Shown in pieces: positions 14,425 to 28,400 of a stretch of 64,000 nt of DNA (its first letter is position 1; every line of letters begins with the position of its first letter). The position numbers and the translations under genes are program-made. The notes below the pieces were generated by a model. That model worked only from the letters and a program-made list of their open reading frames with translations. It was not told the origin of the DNA and made no database searches. The stretch comes from Entoloma clypeatum (Eukaryota; Basidiomycota; Agaricomycetes; Agaricales; Entolomataceae): assembly GCA_963565915.1 (NCBI GenBank), contig OY751493.1, positions 2,604,001 through 2,668,000 on the forward strand, in the 5' to 3' direction.

Positions 14425-15079
14425 ATGCACTTCTTCTCGCAAGCTTTCAATTACAAGTCGGTCTCATCTTCCCCAATGCTTTGCCACATGCTCATCAGTT
14501 TTGAAGTCACCCTTGGTCCCATGTGGTGATTGGAATGTGGCATAAATACCCCAATCCAAAATGCTCTCATGTCGTCAGCATAGACGTACTTGACCGCTCG
14601 GTCGACTCCAAAACTGGTATCATTCGGACGGAGCGTGTACTTGGTTGTAAGCAGAAAGCACCTGCATGGATTGTCAAGGTACGAACATACGAGTCTAAGT
14701 GACAAATATTACTACGCGCTTACCCGTTCGTCTTCATAAGCTATTTGGCGGCTCAGAAGATGCCTTCGTACGGGAGATCTCATTCGTGGATCCCGCGACC
14801 CAGAACGCCACTATCACCTCTGTCAACCTCTCTTTGTCTCAATTTGCCACATGCTTCGAACGGATACAATATACTCCTCTCTCCAGCTCTTGGACACAAT
14901 TCACACAAACTGCTGAGATTCAGGCACGGATGGCACTGTGGAGGACGGCTTCGGACGGGTTAGAACGATGGTTGGTACAGCGATTCGAACAAAATGCGCA
15001 GCTAGGAAAATTAGGCTTCACGGACGTGTTGCGAACATTATGGGAAGAGCGGCAGCAACTGCAGGAGGCACCCACATAA
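14425..15079 (+). CDS. UPS2: UPS2/SLMO-like PRELI-MSF1 domain lipid-transfer protein
   Basis: Ups2-type proteins carry phosphatidylserine across the mitochondrial intermembrane space together with Mdm35. Seen: MHFFSQAFNY then, after an intron at 14457-14506, NHPWSHVVIGMWHKYPNP, and after a second intron at 14679-14740, KLFGGSEDAFVREISFVDP and SLSQFATCFERIQYTP. The order HPWS..KYPNP..VLDRSVD..RTERVL is the PRELI/MSF1 signature of the Ups2/Slowmo branch. The product is about 180 residues and ends WEERQQLQEAPT, with no extra domains. A second PRELI gene of the Ups1 branch lies at 33789. Branch assignment is from motif memory, not from a tree. Confidence 0.9.
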
Positions 15080-15425
15080 CAACTCTCCATAGATCATTCC
15101 TCGAGAGTTTTTCTCTCACTTAGATATATAGAATTGACCAGCCATATTCACAAATTCCATGTTGGACTTGAGATTCCCCTTATATTCGCACTTGATAAGT
15201 TTTATTCACAGCTGCTGTGCTGTTGTGACAATCTGGTCACACAACATGGCTTGAATATCGTCAGTTATCCAGCGTCGATCGTCACCAGAAGCAGTGCCGA
15301 GCTTCTGAATCTTAATCGTCAACGCGTCAACGGGCCATCGAGTCTACCGCATCTATAAAGCAAAGGGGTGACGGTGTGACTGTGCAATTATTTTTTCACA
15401 TCAACGGAAATCACCAAGTTCACCC
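15080..15425. promoter_or_regulatory. Intergenic region upstream of the TFIIIC subunit gene
   Basis: 346 bp between two genes on the same strand. Nothing coding or RNA-like is visible. The stretch just before the next ATG (CAATTATTTTTTCACATCAACGG region) may hold the promoter. Confidence 0.4.
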
Positions 15426-18400
15426 ATGGACGAACTTCTCCACCATTGTCTTCGAGAGTTATCTTTCGACGGTGACCTAGGTGAGTGCCAACCATCATGT
15501 GATGATTCGCTTTCTTCCTGAAAAGAAAGTCCGCGAGTTCGAACCCCTTTCTCGCCAACTTGACTCATCCGTCCAATACTGAAAATTCTGTCATAGGGTG
15601 TAATGCCTCTCGACTGCGAGACTTCATTACCGAATTTTACGCCCACAATGGTACACCTCAGAGCCCTGATGACGCCTTTTGTGGGTTTGTATGGTCCCTC
15701 GTCGTGCGACAACCAAGTGTGCGGGTCGGCATCGTGCCGCCAAGCGTCTCATCTGAGGTATGGGTCGCACCGCAGATCAGTGCCAAACGCAAAGCCATCG
15801 CCAAGGGTCAACAGCATGTTGAGACAAAGCCGCCAGAACTAAATATTGTACCAGATGCACAGTCCAGGACCTTAGACGACTTGAAGCAAGAGTATGGTGG
15901 CCGTTTGAGGATTGCAGTGCATCCGGACGCTATTTATGCCGCTATCACGGGATCACATATAAGAGTGTGTCCTTTCGGCCCTAAATCGCTCCAATTCTGC
16001 TAATTCTTTCTTTGGTAGTTCGCGAGGATGAGCCCCATGGTATACTCTGCACTGCAGATCATCACAAGAGGAAGAGACGACGGCATAACTGTCGTTGGAT
16101 TAGGTCAACAGTCCAAATATGATCAGAAAACATGTTTCTATCTCGTTAGGCAGTTGACCGACCTCGATCTTGTGTAAGTGGTTGTTCAACGTTTTTCCTT
16201 GCCACTCATGCAAACCTGGTGGATTAAGCGTAAAAGTCAGGCGTGGGGGTGTTGGCACACATTTCGTTATCCACAAATACTTCTTCGACCGCAGTCCATC
16301 ATGGAAAGCCATCCGCGACGAAGAAAATCAGGCGGGGGAACCCGAAAACTCGTCACCCCAGACAGCCGAACTTTCTGAAGACGAAGATCGTGATCCAGAT
16401 GTTCAGCCTCTGGATTTTACTCCTATCGATGCTCGACATTTGTCAAGCTTGCCCTTGATACGTGGACGCGTTATCAAATTACTCAAGGCTTCTAGGAACC
16501 ATATGCATGCGTCGCAGAATATGTTAATAACACTAGTGCGAATCTTTTGCAGCCTTCAAATATATATCAAGGTTTACCCAGCGAAACAGGGATTTTCTAA
16601 TCCGACAAAAACCGATCGCCGGTTTTTCCAGAGCAGAATTCGCGAACTGATTCAACAAAGTATTATCGAGAAGGTCGTCGTTCGGAGCAACAAGAAGAAA
16701 GGTCTCAGTGCTTCTGTGAAATGCTTCCGCTTGGTTGCCAGAGGTCAGAACGAAAAAGTGGATGATGGTATCATTGTTCAATCACAAGATGGCGAAGACG
16801 ACGACAAAGACGTTGGTAAGTGACTGCTGGTGAGTTATCTTGCATTCACTTTAACATCAGGACTGGTAGATCAAGCTGGGGTCAAATCGAATATCACTAT
16901 ACACAAGCAAGTATTCGATTTGCTAGAGGAATCACGTATGAATGGGATGACCTTGAACGTGAATCATGTTATCTAACTCCCTCCGAAAACATGACTGAGA
17001 ACTAGTTTATTATAGGAACTCTCCGCCGCTCTTTCCCAATTTGACAAGCGCACAATTGAGTTACTCCTCGCAAGAGCAGAGAAATTTCCGCCTCCATCTC
17101 ACTTGAGCGACCTCGGTATTGCAGGTTTGATGGAGACGAGTGGACGTGAGAGACGCCACCGCTACTTCACAATTGCTGCCTATCGTGAGCTTATCACCCG
17201 AGAGAATTTGGACAATTCTTCGGCAGGATATACCGATATTAATTTGACTAATATTGGCGATTTCCTCCCCATCGACCCCGATCTTTTCTATCAGGATGAT
17301 AGCGAGCTTTTCGACTTTCAGGATTCTTTCAAAGACGCCGAAAAGATCAAACGAAACATTCGAAGACGTCCTTTGAAAAACCCTGTCCTCGCCGATGGAA
17401 GTGTCAAACAGGGGCGGCCAAGGAAAAATCCCGTGGGCGAAAATCCGAAATTGTCGCCAAATAAAGTCGCGAAAAGGAAAAGAGAGGAAACGCAAATCGA
17501 GGGAGCGAAACTCTCACACCAGCCGGAAGAAAGCCGACCGAAAAAGAGAAGAGAAGAAAAGAACACAATGGCGGGCGATTGCATATCAACCCCTACAAAC
17601 AACTTGGTCTTGCCAGAGAGGCCCCAAAGGACCTCGAGGAAGCGGGGGCGACCTCCGAAGGAGAAGTCCAAGAAAGCTAGCGTTGTTGATGCACGAGAAG
17701 GCTCGCCACCAGGAGCGAGAAAGCGTGATAGGGTATCAAAACAAGATGGCGGCGACAACTTGAACATGTTAATTCCTTGCGAAGGACGAACATCAGGATC
17801 CAACGATGAACAGCATTATGAAACACGAAAACAGACGGGCCGAGTCAAACCTATCCTCGAGAATGTTGACAATCCCAGCCATACCAGCCTCAATAACTCG
17901 GTTGAACTTCCCATAACGCCACCTGAACCTGCTCATATGTTTTCAGCGGCATCATCAGCACAATCGTCAATAGGACAACCACTCCCTGTCGATGTCCTTG
18001 TTACGACTCTCTCAAACGAATATCCTCCACCCAGGGGACCTATCTCTATCAATGCAGCCCCCAATGAAACACCCTCTAGCGGTTTGGGATCGTCGTGCGA
18101 ACCTGACCATCCGCCCGTGCTGTCGCGTCTTGCGGTCGGTGCCATGCCTTTAGATCCTGCATTCATGGCAGGGACAAACAGAATTTTCTCTGCATCCCAG
18201 AGAGTACGTCACAAGCGAGCTAGATTATCTACTGTTTCTGACCTCAAAACAGGCCACTTCGGGATCGCCCTTAACACCTCTCAGCGATGACGCGATATCC
18301 CGGACTCCGAGTCATGACGTGATACCAGTTACAGAAAAGTACTCTGCGCCCCCTCTCGCGTCTTACAGCCCAGCCCAAACGGCAATAAATGGAGCGCTTT

Positions 18401-21400
18401 CCAAGAAGACTCGAGAAAACAGGGTCAACGTATCCCATCTTCGCCGTGAAAATGAACTGTATCGTGTTGTTCAAAACATGGGTGGAATAGTGAACATCCA
18501 AACCAAAGACTTCTACGAAGAACATATGTTATTGCTGGAAGCAATGGCTAAGGCAGGTGAACCCACAAGTGCCCCGGTCGGTACACGGACCGATAAACGT
18601 ACTGCTGTTTCAACCTTCGATAATCTGGAGAGACGGGGTCGAATCCTACAGCTCAAGACATCCGTCGTGACATACACTGGAGTTTATCGGCCAGCCTGCA
18701 TCGTCTACCTTGCGACAATCGGACAGGACAAGTTAAATGCCTTTCTTGCTGACCTGGCACGCAACCCTGTCATTTCGCACCCAGGAAATTTGGTCAAGAT
18801 TGATGAACATGTTGAATATGGGGCCGATCCGACATCAATGGCAAGGGGTGCCTTACCTTTGCAATTACTTCAGAGGGAAGAACCAGGGGATGATAGGAAG
18901 GAACGATGGAGCAAGAACATGGCCCGTGCGAAGCAACTTTTCTCATACGAGGAATCCGTGGTTCGGGAGGTTTTATTGACGGAAAGAACAACAGTGGCAC
19001 AATTATATGGCTTCATTGTAGGTAAGGCAGTTCGAGCCCGCGAACTTCACCTGGCTACTCTAGATGCTTTCGAGAAACGAAACCCTTCTTCTAGCATCAT
19101 CAGCCACGAACGCAGGATTGTCGACCTGTCGTTCTTCAGTCATGACATAACGCTGGGCCTTTATTGTTCTGTCGTAGCCTCTCTGTCGCACAGTGAAGAG
19201 CTAACTGAAATCATGGCAACCGAAGGCGGGCGGATGACTCTTGTGAAAGACCTACCCGCGAATATCAATTTCCTGTTGCAAATTGGCAGATCACGGGCCC
19301 GCTCGCGATTTCTTGACATTCTTGAAACCCTTCGAGCCCTCAAACTAGTCACTCCCTTACAAGAGTCCACTTCCGATATGCCATGGATAACTTGGACAGT
19401 GGCTGACGGCCAGAGGAGAGCCTTTGATGTGGGTCCACTGGACGGCTGGACTGTTAGTACTCCGATGGCTGCGCCTACATATTGGCTATTCAACGACATT
19501 GCGCCGATTCATATCTGGGCTGCATCGGAGGTCTCTCCTCCCTTTTGGCAAGACCTGCCGTTGACCAACGTGACCGACGCCGTAACCTTCTGGAGCCTAC
19601 TCGAGAAAGTATCTCTCAGCCCGCAAGCCACTGCTGACTCTGCAAGTGTTACCGGGCCTCCAACAGCAGTAGTCAGCGTGGCACGTTCTCTTCGCCGGCA
19701 TATCTCATGGAATCCCAGCTACATTTTGACCTGGCATCAAATGCAATATATGAAACAATTCATTGATCTCCCTACAGCAATAACACCTCTTCAAGATCAA
19801 GACGGAGGAGTAGCTCGGCTCAAAAGAATATGTTGGGTCATTAGCGCACCAGAATCGTCGGTCAGAAACTTCTTTGAGGTTAATCGGGAAAAGCTCTCGA
19901 AAGACATGGAAAAGCTTCGGAAGAAATCGGAGAAGAATCTAGCCGGAAAACGAACGAAACAAAGCGTTTCCGCCAGAGCATCCCTTGCGAAGAAGGCTGC
20001 AAGAGCTCGGTCGCAAAGAGAAGGAGATTGGGAAACCTTGATTCTCCGCCTTCACCCTACACCCTTGGAAGGGGCGGCAGCCGCCAGGGTGAATAGAGTT
20101 CGTACTCGGTTTCTGCAGGCAAATTTTGTGAAGAGTATAGAAGAGTGGGAGGCTGAAGTCGCTCAAGCAGTGCAAGAAGCCAATTTCGTCAGCAAGAAAC
20201 TTCCAAAATCATTAAGCAAGCGAAATTTCACTGTCCGCACAGTCCCCGTTCCTTTGAATGTCCCCGTTCCCATCCCCGTCAATCCTCCAGAAAAATCTGT
20301 GGAAGGGCTTGTTGCTATGCAGGGTCCGCCCATCGTCCATGTTCAACAGAAAATGAGGCGCAAACGCAAGCAGGACGCGCAAGGTATGTTCCCAGCATCC
20401 ACGAAGTAATCATTTTGAATAGTTGTGCACAGATGAGACTTCGGCAATCAAGACGTTTCGACGACATCGTTTCCAGTGGAATCGGGATTATGAGGAACTT
20501 GCCCGTGATGCTTCAGTTATCATCAAGGCAAGATGTCGTAACATGCCAAGATTAGACTGGGCAGCCTTCGAACAGGTTTTCCCTGCAGTCCCTAGGAACA
20601 CTGTGCGCCAGCGATTAGCGCATATAAAAGAAACACCAGGGAACGAAGCATATCTCGATCGGCTAGAAGACAGATGGTACGACCTCTGGATGCGGCACCG
20701 AGGTACATGTGCGCTGCCAGACGATGACCCCACAAGTACAAGTAACTTCAACTTGATCAAACATATCGATTTCCTTCGCCAGCATGTCGATAAGAATGCT
20801 ATGTGCGTTTCAATTCAATATTTCGTGTGAACCGTCCTAATTATGGTAAAGTCGGGTCGGCTTTGCTCAACCGAGAGAAAGTGCTAGCAGCATTATTCCT
20901 TCATCGGTTGATGAACTTAGAGCTCATTATGACGTTTTGGAAAACACACCCGTTGTACCACCTTGGGATTTTGTCTGGAACACTGTTGTTGAAGAAGGTC
21001 GTGAAAAACGGATGCTGCGTCAGCCATTTCTCAACGCGGTTGATGACCTTGCATCTGTTGGGATTCTTATTTCAGAATCGATCTTTTTAGCTGAGTCTGC
21101 TATAAAGGTGTGTCCATACCCAATGTTACTGCCCAACCTCACACTCACCTTAAAAGATGACTCTGGGTACACCACACGAGCGGTATGAATCAGAGTCTGG
21201 TGCTGCGTTGCTACATGATGTCGGAGAGCATCTTGTTTCACCTGCAACGAAAAACTTGCTCAATAGGGGTGTACTGTCCAAACTTGTCCGAGATCCCCAA
21301 AAACAAAAACCGGGACGACAGTTGAAAATCTCAGAGGGGTATGTGCTTCAATTTAGTTGAATCATCAATTTTAACTTGTAGTCAGGAATCAGAATGCTAT

Positions 21401-22656
21401 CGGGGGATCCATCCCAAGGGATACGTTCCAAGATGCTGTTGCATTAGAGGAGATATCTCTTCAAGATGGAGCATGGTGTGAATGGCCGCTTTCAGCAACA
21501 GATGGTGATTCTGCAGTACTGATCCAACTTGCCTCCGAAGATAAGGTAAGCCTGTATCTTACATATATATGGCTCTCACTGATCGCCTCCAATACTAGCT
21601 TGAGTTCACAGTGGACACATCGCAAGCCCAATCCGCGCGCGTGGCTCTCGAGTGGAACAGTAAAAAAGCAGGTAAAAATCCCGTAAATGGAGTGCTGATT
21701 ATTCGACTCATAAGGACAACAGATGATGATCAAATTGAAACTCTGATTAGTGTTCGGACGATATCTTCCCTGCCACAATCCGATGACAGCACACAATCCT
21801 CGCCAGATTATGGATCCTCGGTCGATCTACCCGTTAATATACCGATCGAGTACCTCTCTGGACATGGTCGATCTATCACCGGTGTTGCGGCATGTTGCCG
21901 ACAATTGACCGGCGTTGACCTGGTTGATTGTACGGGCTGTCTCGAAGAGGAATGGTCATTATTCAACCACTCATTGACGCCCGGAGAGAGGGAGTGTGCG
22001 GGACAAGTCCTAACAGTTGTTCGCGAAGGAGGAGAACACGGCGTTAGCAAAGCTCATTTACGGGTGCGTAAAGTCATATTCATAGTACAAAAATCTGCGT
22101 TTTCATTCAATTCAAGGCTGAGACCACCAGGGTGACAACAGAACAACTCTTCGGTGTTGTCACAAAAATGGCGGAATCGTCTGTCCCTCTGCTGTTTTGG
22201 ACGGGATATTCCTCGACTGTCCTGGTGTCATCGGCTTTCATCAAACATTGGACAGTTCGGATTTCCGAAAGTCCCGCGAAGAGAATCTTCCCTCGACGCT
22301 GGATTGATATCTTTGGGTTCAGGATCGCGGATTTCTGGGAGTCGGCTCTTAAAGCTGTGCTCGGTGTCATCATATTTCGACCAGGCGTGACACAGGTCCG
22401 TTCATGGACGTTCTGAAAATTTCATACCTACACAGACATGCTTTGATAGGCGGAATTAAGATGGAGACTTCGGTCTGTCTACGACAGACAAGAGGTGAGC
22501 AACATTGCCACATGGTTGAGGAATGAAGGTTATTTGAAGATGCGGTGTGATCCTACAATCGAGAAGGAATTTGCGGGTGTTGCAGCACTGGATGACGCTG
22601 AGGAAAAGTATGTGTTTTGGTTCCTGGGTGACGAGAAACGTTGGTATCAAGTGTAA
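15426..22656 (+). CDS. TFC3: TFIIIC largest subunit, B-block-binding (Tfc3/tau138-like)
   Basis: This subunit recognises the B box of tRNA genes for RNA polymerase III. Seen: MDELLHHCLRELSFDGDLG, then GCNASRLRDFITEFYAHNG after a short intron; a winged-helix region with RGRDDGITVVGLGQQSKYDQ and HFVIHKYFFDRSPSW typical of the B-block domain; basic segments with two AT-hook-like cores (QGRPRKNP near 17415 and KRGRPPKEK near 17645); a large conserved C-terminal half (for example 18319-20409 open throughout); and the end YVFWFLGDEKRWYQV with stop at 22656. The span needs around fifteen short introns, not all placed exactly, giving roughly 2,100 residues. Length and the C-terminal WYQV fit the family. 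No other gene start is seen inside, so I read it as one gene. Confidence 0.85.
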
Positions 22657-22945
22657 TAGGGTAGTACCTGGAAACAAAGGTGCTTTCACCTCCGATGATC
22701 GTAGCGTGGACAACGCCCATGGCGCTGATAGATCATAATGATTATTTCTTTCAACTCTTGTCTACCATCTCTTTTTTCTTTTTTCTTTTCACTGTTTCCC
22801 CTTTCTTCATTTTGGCGGGTCCATTCATACGACTGCTCTCCCAGGAGTGAATTCGGTATTACACAGCCCAAGAGGCACTTTCACCTTGAGCACAGTGAGT
22901 ACCATGCTGCATGCCTGAGAGACAATCTGGGTCCTCAAACCAGCC
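22657..22945. promoter_or_regulatory. Intergenic region with pyrimidine-rich tract
   Basis: 289 bp between TFIIIC and the membrane-protein gene. A strongly pyrimidine-rich run at about 22762-22810 on the + strand resembles the CT-rich tracts often found just upstream of fungal transcription starts. No gene is evident, although an open frame from 22738 crosses it. Confidence 0.4.
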
Positions 22946-25209
22946 ATGAAGATGCGCTTAAACCAGCTCTGCTGCCCCTTGCCTTCAACTGTGAACCTTG
23001 TAGTATGCACCCGCCATATCTCTTCTCTCTCGCCAATTTATTATACTTTATCAGTGGAGACGGGTCACATTCTCGCGGCTCACAAATGCCTACTTCGTTT
23101 TCACTGTTATCCATTTCATTATTCAACTGGCTTTCCAGATCAAAGCGTTCACAGTCAATGCCAATGCCGCTGACTTCTTGAACAACATTGTCATCCAAGG
23201 CCGGGCAACCAGCGACAGCCTTCCATTGCTTCGCGGAGACATCCTCTACTTGTGCTCATGGGTTCCCAGCAATCTTGATAGCGCTTCCTGCCCCGTGGTA
23301 TGGAGCCCGACAGAAGGCGTCAACTTAATGGGGCAGAACTCCGGTTCAAATGTTTCTTACGACCTTGGCGCCACACCGTCTGTCGCAGCCGCATGGCCCA
23401 ACCCAACGACAGACGCGACAAGGAAGCCCATTTCATCTCCCACGACCCTCATCCCACCAAGTACAGTGCTCCCTACCGTGGCTGCCTCGAGAACGTCCAA
23501 GGTTGTACAGACTGTCACAGTATTCGTCTTACCGACTACCAGATCTTTGGCCTCAGATACGTCGAGGTACGATGACGGCCGTGCTGTCATGGTCTGTACA
23601 TACTAGCATTCAACCTTCATATATTGAATTCCTTTCCCAGCTCGACAAACGCAACATACCCACTAATTTGGCTTCCCAAAATGATGATCAGACCAAAGTG
23701 AACATCGTCGGTTCCCATAACACCCCTGTCACATTGGACCAGCGTTGCCTCTGGTCCCTGAATTGGCCAGTGTCTGAGTGAGGAACCTGTTTATTTTCCA
23801 ACCTTCTGCTAAAACAGCAATGACGACTATAGGCTTCGTAATACGAAACGCGAGGATATCGTTTTTATAGCATTCCAGTTTTGGTTACTTGGCATGTCAT
23901 TTGTGGCTCTCCTTAACGAATCCATTCCCCACATACTCGCATCTCTTCTCATGCACGTGCTCGCAACATCATGGGGTGCCTTTCAGATTGCGAATACAAG
24001 CGCATTTCATTCGATCTTCAATCGCGTCATAACCAAAGGTACATGTAACGGAGCCTCCCTCCTCCCTCGTTATTGGCAGGATCGCGGTTCGGCGGAGATC
24101 ACAAGTCTGGCGTTCAATATCTTTGCACTGCTTATTTCGTGTTTACTGACCTGGAAACTTGTAAAGGTGAGTTCTCATCTCATCCCTTTCAGGAAGTTGG
24201 TAACTAGCTTCCTCCGTAGTTATTTGGATGGCAAACATTCAAGCGCGTAGGGGCCTCATTAACCATTAACCGCCTTTACAAGATCGTCCTCGTATTGTCA
24301 ATCCTTATCCAGTTGTGCTTTTTCTTCATCGCTGTCACGGTGTGCTTGTGGATCGACCAACTCGTGAACAGCGCGATCGGAGATCTAGCTAGCTTTCAAA
24401 AATTATACAAGATTACGTCAATCATTACCCTGATCGTGAGTCGGGAGCCTTACTTACTATTAACATGAGCTAAAACTAGTGCTGCAGTTGTTAATCCCAT
24501 GGCTTCTAACAGTTCGTTGAACTCCACATTTACAGTTCCTAACTTAACAGGGCTTTAGGGTTGGTTTGCTGTACGCAGAGAACTTAGGGTTCCTATGTTC
24601 TGCTTCCTGCTTCTATCAAGCCTGTACCTCGTGGGATGGGGCGTCATGTTCTTCGCAACTACATTCAAATGGACCTTCGTGACTTGGAAGTTCTTTAGCG
24701 TGATGGCATCCGTGTCGGTCACTCTTACAGTTGCATCGTTTGTTCTTGGTGTTATTTGCCGTTGCAATTTTGGTAAAGGCCTCTCTCGTTACCGTGAGCC
24801 TCTTTTCTATCGCTTTTTTGCTCTTCTTGTACTACATTACCTTTTTTAAACAGTCTCTGGGCAACAGAACATATACGGAGATGATTCTGTTTATTCCGAG
24901 CACGGCGCCTCTGACATCGAAAAAATAGACTTTCCGTCCGGCGAAAAGCCTGTCCTGACCTATTCTGCCAGTTACAAGTATGCCCTCGCGGTCCCGGCCC
25001 CAGCCCAAATATTCACTGCCACGAGAGGACCTCGGTTTTTCAATAATCTCGCAGAATGGTTTGAAACGCCCTCGACACAGAACGTTGCGAAAAGTGGGAA
25101 TCGGTTGAGCGACAGGAGTTTTGGCAGTCTTTCCGGCTTCTACACTTATAACGAACTCAGTCATTCTAGAGATGACAGCCATGCAAAACAGCGATGGGTT
25201 ATAGAATGA
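22946..25209 (+). CDS. Multi-pass (about seven-helix) membrane protein of unknown function
   Basis: I do not recognise a named function. Seen: spliced exons with several strongly hydrophobic helices, including VFTVIHFIIQLAFQI (about 23100), IVFIAFQFWLLGMSFVALL (about 23850), LAFNIFALLISCLLTW (about 24120), VLVLSILIQLCFFFIAVTVC (about 24290), FCFLLLSSLYLVGWGVMFF (about 24600) and VMASVSVTLTVASFVLGVIC (about 24705). The hydrophilic C-terminal tail ends AKQRWVIE at 25209. The first helices are followed by a long hydrophilic segment around 23300-23770 for which two reading frames are both open, so its exon structure is uncertain. The layout resembles a family of fungal seven-helix proteins with no known role. 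The start at 22946 is a guess that gives a clean splice (after 22999) into WRRVTFSRL. Confidence 0.6.
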
Positions 25210-25412
25210 AGAGGTTGTGGCTTCATTTAGCTGTATACTACGTAAATTTCTTGCAAGCCTCTCAGCATCAATGTATTACTTTGCAGATTACAGTAATCGT
25301 AACAGAAGCAAACTCTATATACATTAGGTCAGAAAGTGGGTACGCCATGACCTCAGCAGCTTGATTAAGATGTTGACCTTCGCGGTATCTAATGCGGGTA
25401 GTATGGAGATCC

Positions 25413-28400
25413 TCACAATGAATACTCATAGACCTCATCGACTTCTGATGATTGTGAGTCACTGGGAAGGGGATTCCTTGCGGGTTCAGGAACCAGGTTG
25501 CTCTGGATTTTCTCCCCTTGAGTCACAGTTACATAGGTATGATATGATGTCTCTGTCATCGGGTTGGAAGTAGTCTCCGGTTCATCGTTCAGGAAGGTGT
25601 CCCGGAATTCAACCATCCATGGGTGTTCCATGAGTTCTGTAGCTGAAGGTCGCTGCAAAGGGTCGATAGTCAAGCATTGCTTAATAAAGCTGATCCCCAA
25701 CTGGCTAAGCTGACCCGGCTCGGGAAGTGGTGGATGTTGAGTGGCGACCCCGATGTGGAACATAATTGCCCTAGGAGAATAAATACTCGTGTAGCATATA
25801 GAGCACTGACGAGCCGCACCATTCATTATCAAGGTTGCTCCATGGTTTCTTTCCGGTTGCAAATTCGAGGACGACGCAGCCGAGAGCCCATATGTCCATA
25901 GCTCCATGTCTTCCCTTCTTCTCATTCTTGATAATTTCAGGAGACATATACATGGGAGTGCCAGTAAGACTGTTATTCATGGCCAAACCATTGAAGCTCG
26001 GCGCGCGATTTGGAGGATGAGTGGAGTCGGAGACACGACGAGATCGCTGTATTGTCCGCTGGTTTTTCGCCAGAACTTTGGCCGCGCCAAAATCAACTAA
26101 TTTGATGGCACCTCGACCATCAAGAAGAATGTCTGTAGGAAGAAGTTTGTGAATTATTCCTTCGAAGCCGAGCTATCGGGATTGGATACGTACTATCTGG
26201 TTTGATATCGCGATGAGCGATGCCTTGAGAATGGAGGTAAGCAAGCCCGTCCAACATCTGCATAGTGTACACTTGGATTACTCCCTCGTCTTCAATCCGG
26301 CCATGCTCAAGCAGCGCAGCAAGGCTTCCCCCTGGACAATATTCTTCAAAAATATATACCCTGTCACGATGAAGCTCGATCCCATAATATTCAACGACAT
26401 TTGGATGGTGCAGCATCTCCATTACACTCAGCTCATCCTTGATCTGTGAATAGAGATTGGGTAACCCAGATAGCTCCTGAAACTTGATCTCTTTTACAGC
26501 GATAAAAGAACCCGAGTCAAGATTGACGGCAGAGTAGACGGAGCCGAATGCACCAGCTCCAATGAATCGAGCCTGTTGCCAACGAATAGATATCTTCGAA
26601 CTGCAGGACGCCAAAAAAACAAGTGACCTGTCCTCTGGCTTCTCATCATCTAAGACACGCCCTAGCGCCCGGCGCTGTAATCCGAGGAGAATTCGGCTAT
26701 TTTCAACATCCTCCAAGGATCTGGAAATTTTGTCCCAGAACACCCGAGTACCTGAATCGAAGCAAAACAACGAATCATCTTGATGACTGGTGAAGCTGGC
26801 AATGTCTTGCCCTTCATCATTCAGTGCGTCCATCGCTCGCTGCTTCAAGAATTCATCTTGCTTTTCCTTCTCCTTTTTGGCCTCCAACGTAGACCTTGCA
26901 CCCAAGATATCAAAATGACTAATGAGGAGCGTCATACAGCTGGCAACCTTATGTCTTAACATCTCGAATTGTCCTTCCGACATCTGTAAGATGTTGCGCT
27001 TCGTTCGATGGAGCGTGAATTCGAGAGCATTCACGGCCCACTTGAAAGTTTTGCCGTCCGTCGGATCACAATCGTCACAGATGAAGGACACCCAGGATAT
27101 GGCCATTTTAATGAGCAATCGGTTGAACTTCACCAGTGAGGCATGGTCCATGTACCGTTGCGCGTGCTGACTGTGTTCTGATGCAAACAAATACCAATTT
27201 TCCAAAAGGTCTTGACAGCCATTCCTCAAACGAAGTGAGTTACGGACATGATGAACAGAGTCAACGATTGACTCTGCAAGCCTATTGGTTGCTCGGGCGA
27301 TTTTGCGGAGCTCTTTGTTCACACTTGGCAGGTGGGCCTGTGTCTCTGTCACACATTCTAGAGGTCCGCAGAGTGACTCAATCATCTCTCCATCGTCATC
27401 CAGCGCCAGGAATAAGTCCGAAAACACTTGCTTTGCAAGAAGCAGACGTCTCTGGGGGCCGTCGGCAATAAGCCTGACATGATCATCCTTGGTGTCAAGA
27501 TCAATAGGAGGTATGTTTACCAGCTGAACGCGGCCATTCCAAAGGAAGTGGTTGCGAGGAGATAATATGAGGAGATATTGCGCTTCATCATATTCGTGAC
27601 CAAGAAATTCAGTATTGCCTGCCAAGCGGGTGCCGTCATCGTTTGTGATTTCATCGACGTGGAAAGCTTCCATAAGAAGACGCCTGATAGCATCTGGGCG
27701 GTCATAGAGGGTAATCGGCGCAACAACATAGATGCCTTCTTCTTCCAAAGAATGTGTGTATACCAAGAAATGGTCGGTTTCCACGAGTGTTCCAATGAAA
27801 TGCTCAAGAGGAACACCTTCAAGGCTATAATCTGCCGAGTTGCTGAACCGCTGTGTGAGGACCCTACATCAAAATTAACGACAAAAAGAGCCATAGAATG
27901 AAGTCGTCGTACCTTGCAAACCGCTGTAGTTTCCTATATCTCAGGCGAACACTGTCCAAAATCTTTCCATACCATCCAATGATTTGCTCATCTGTCATCT
28001 TTCTGCTGACCGCTAGAGTCTGGGCGTGTGCCTGTAGAGTCGCTTTGACACTAGTAACGCCACGCTCCCTGTCCGTATTTTTCTGCCTTTGAGAATGGAT
28101 GTGTTCGCTCATATCTTCACCTGTTGGAACCCGGACCTGAGTGTCGAAATAGTTTGTTACTCTTACCATGAGCTTGTTGGTCAATGAGCTATAGATGGTG
28201 ATGAGAATGAAAGGATGGAGATGAACGTCAAATGGCAGACCAGAGTTGTTCCGCGACTAAACGCGATCCTCCTGTGGTCGTCATACTAGCGTCGTTAAAT
28301 GTCGCCCAATGTGCTTCCAAGACATCCGTCTCCTTAAAATATATTCCCTTAGCCCCACTCTTCAGCTTCCAGTGTATCAACCGAAAAAACGCGGATAAGG

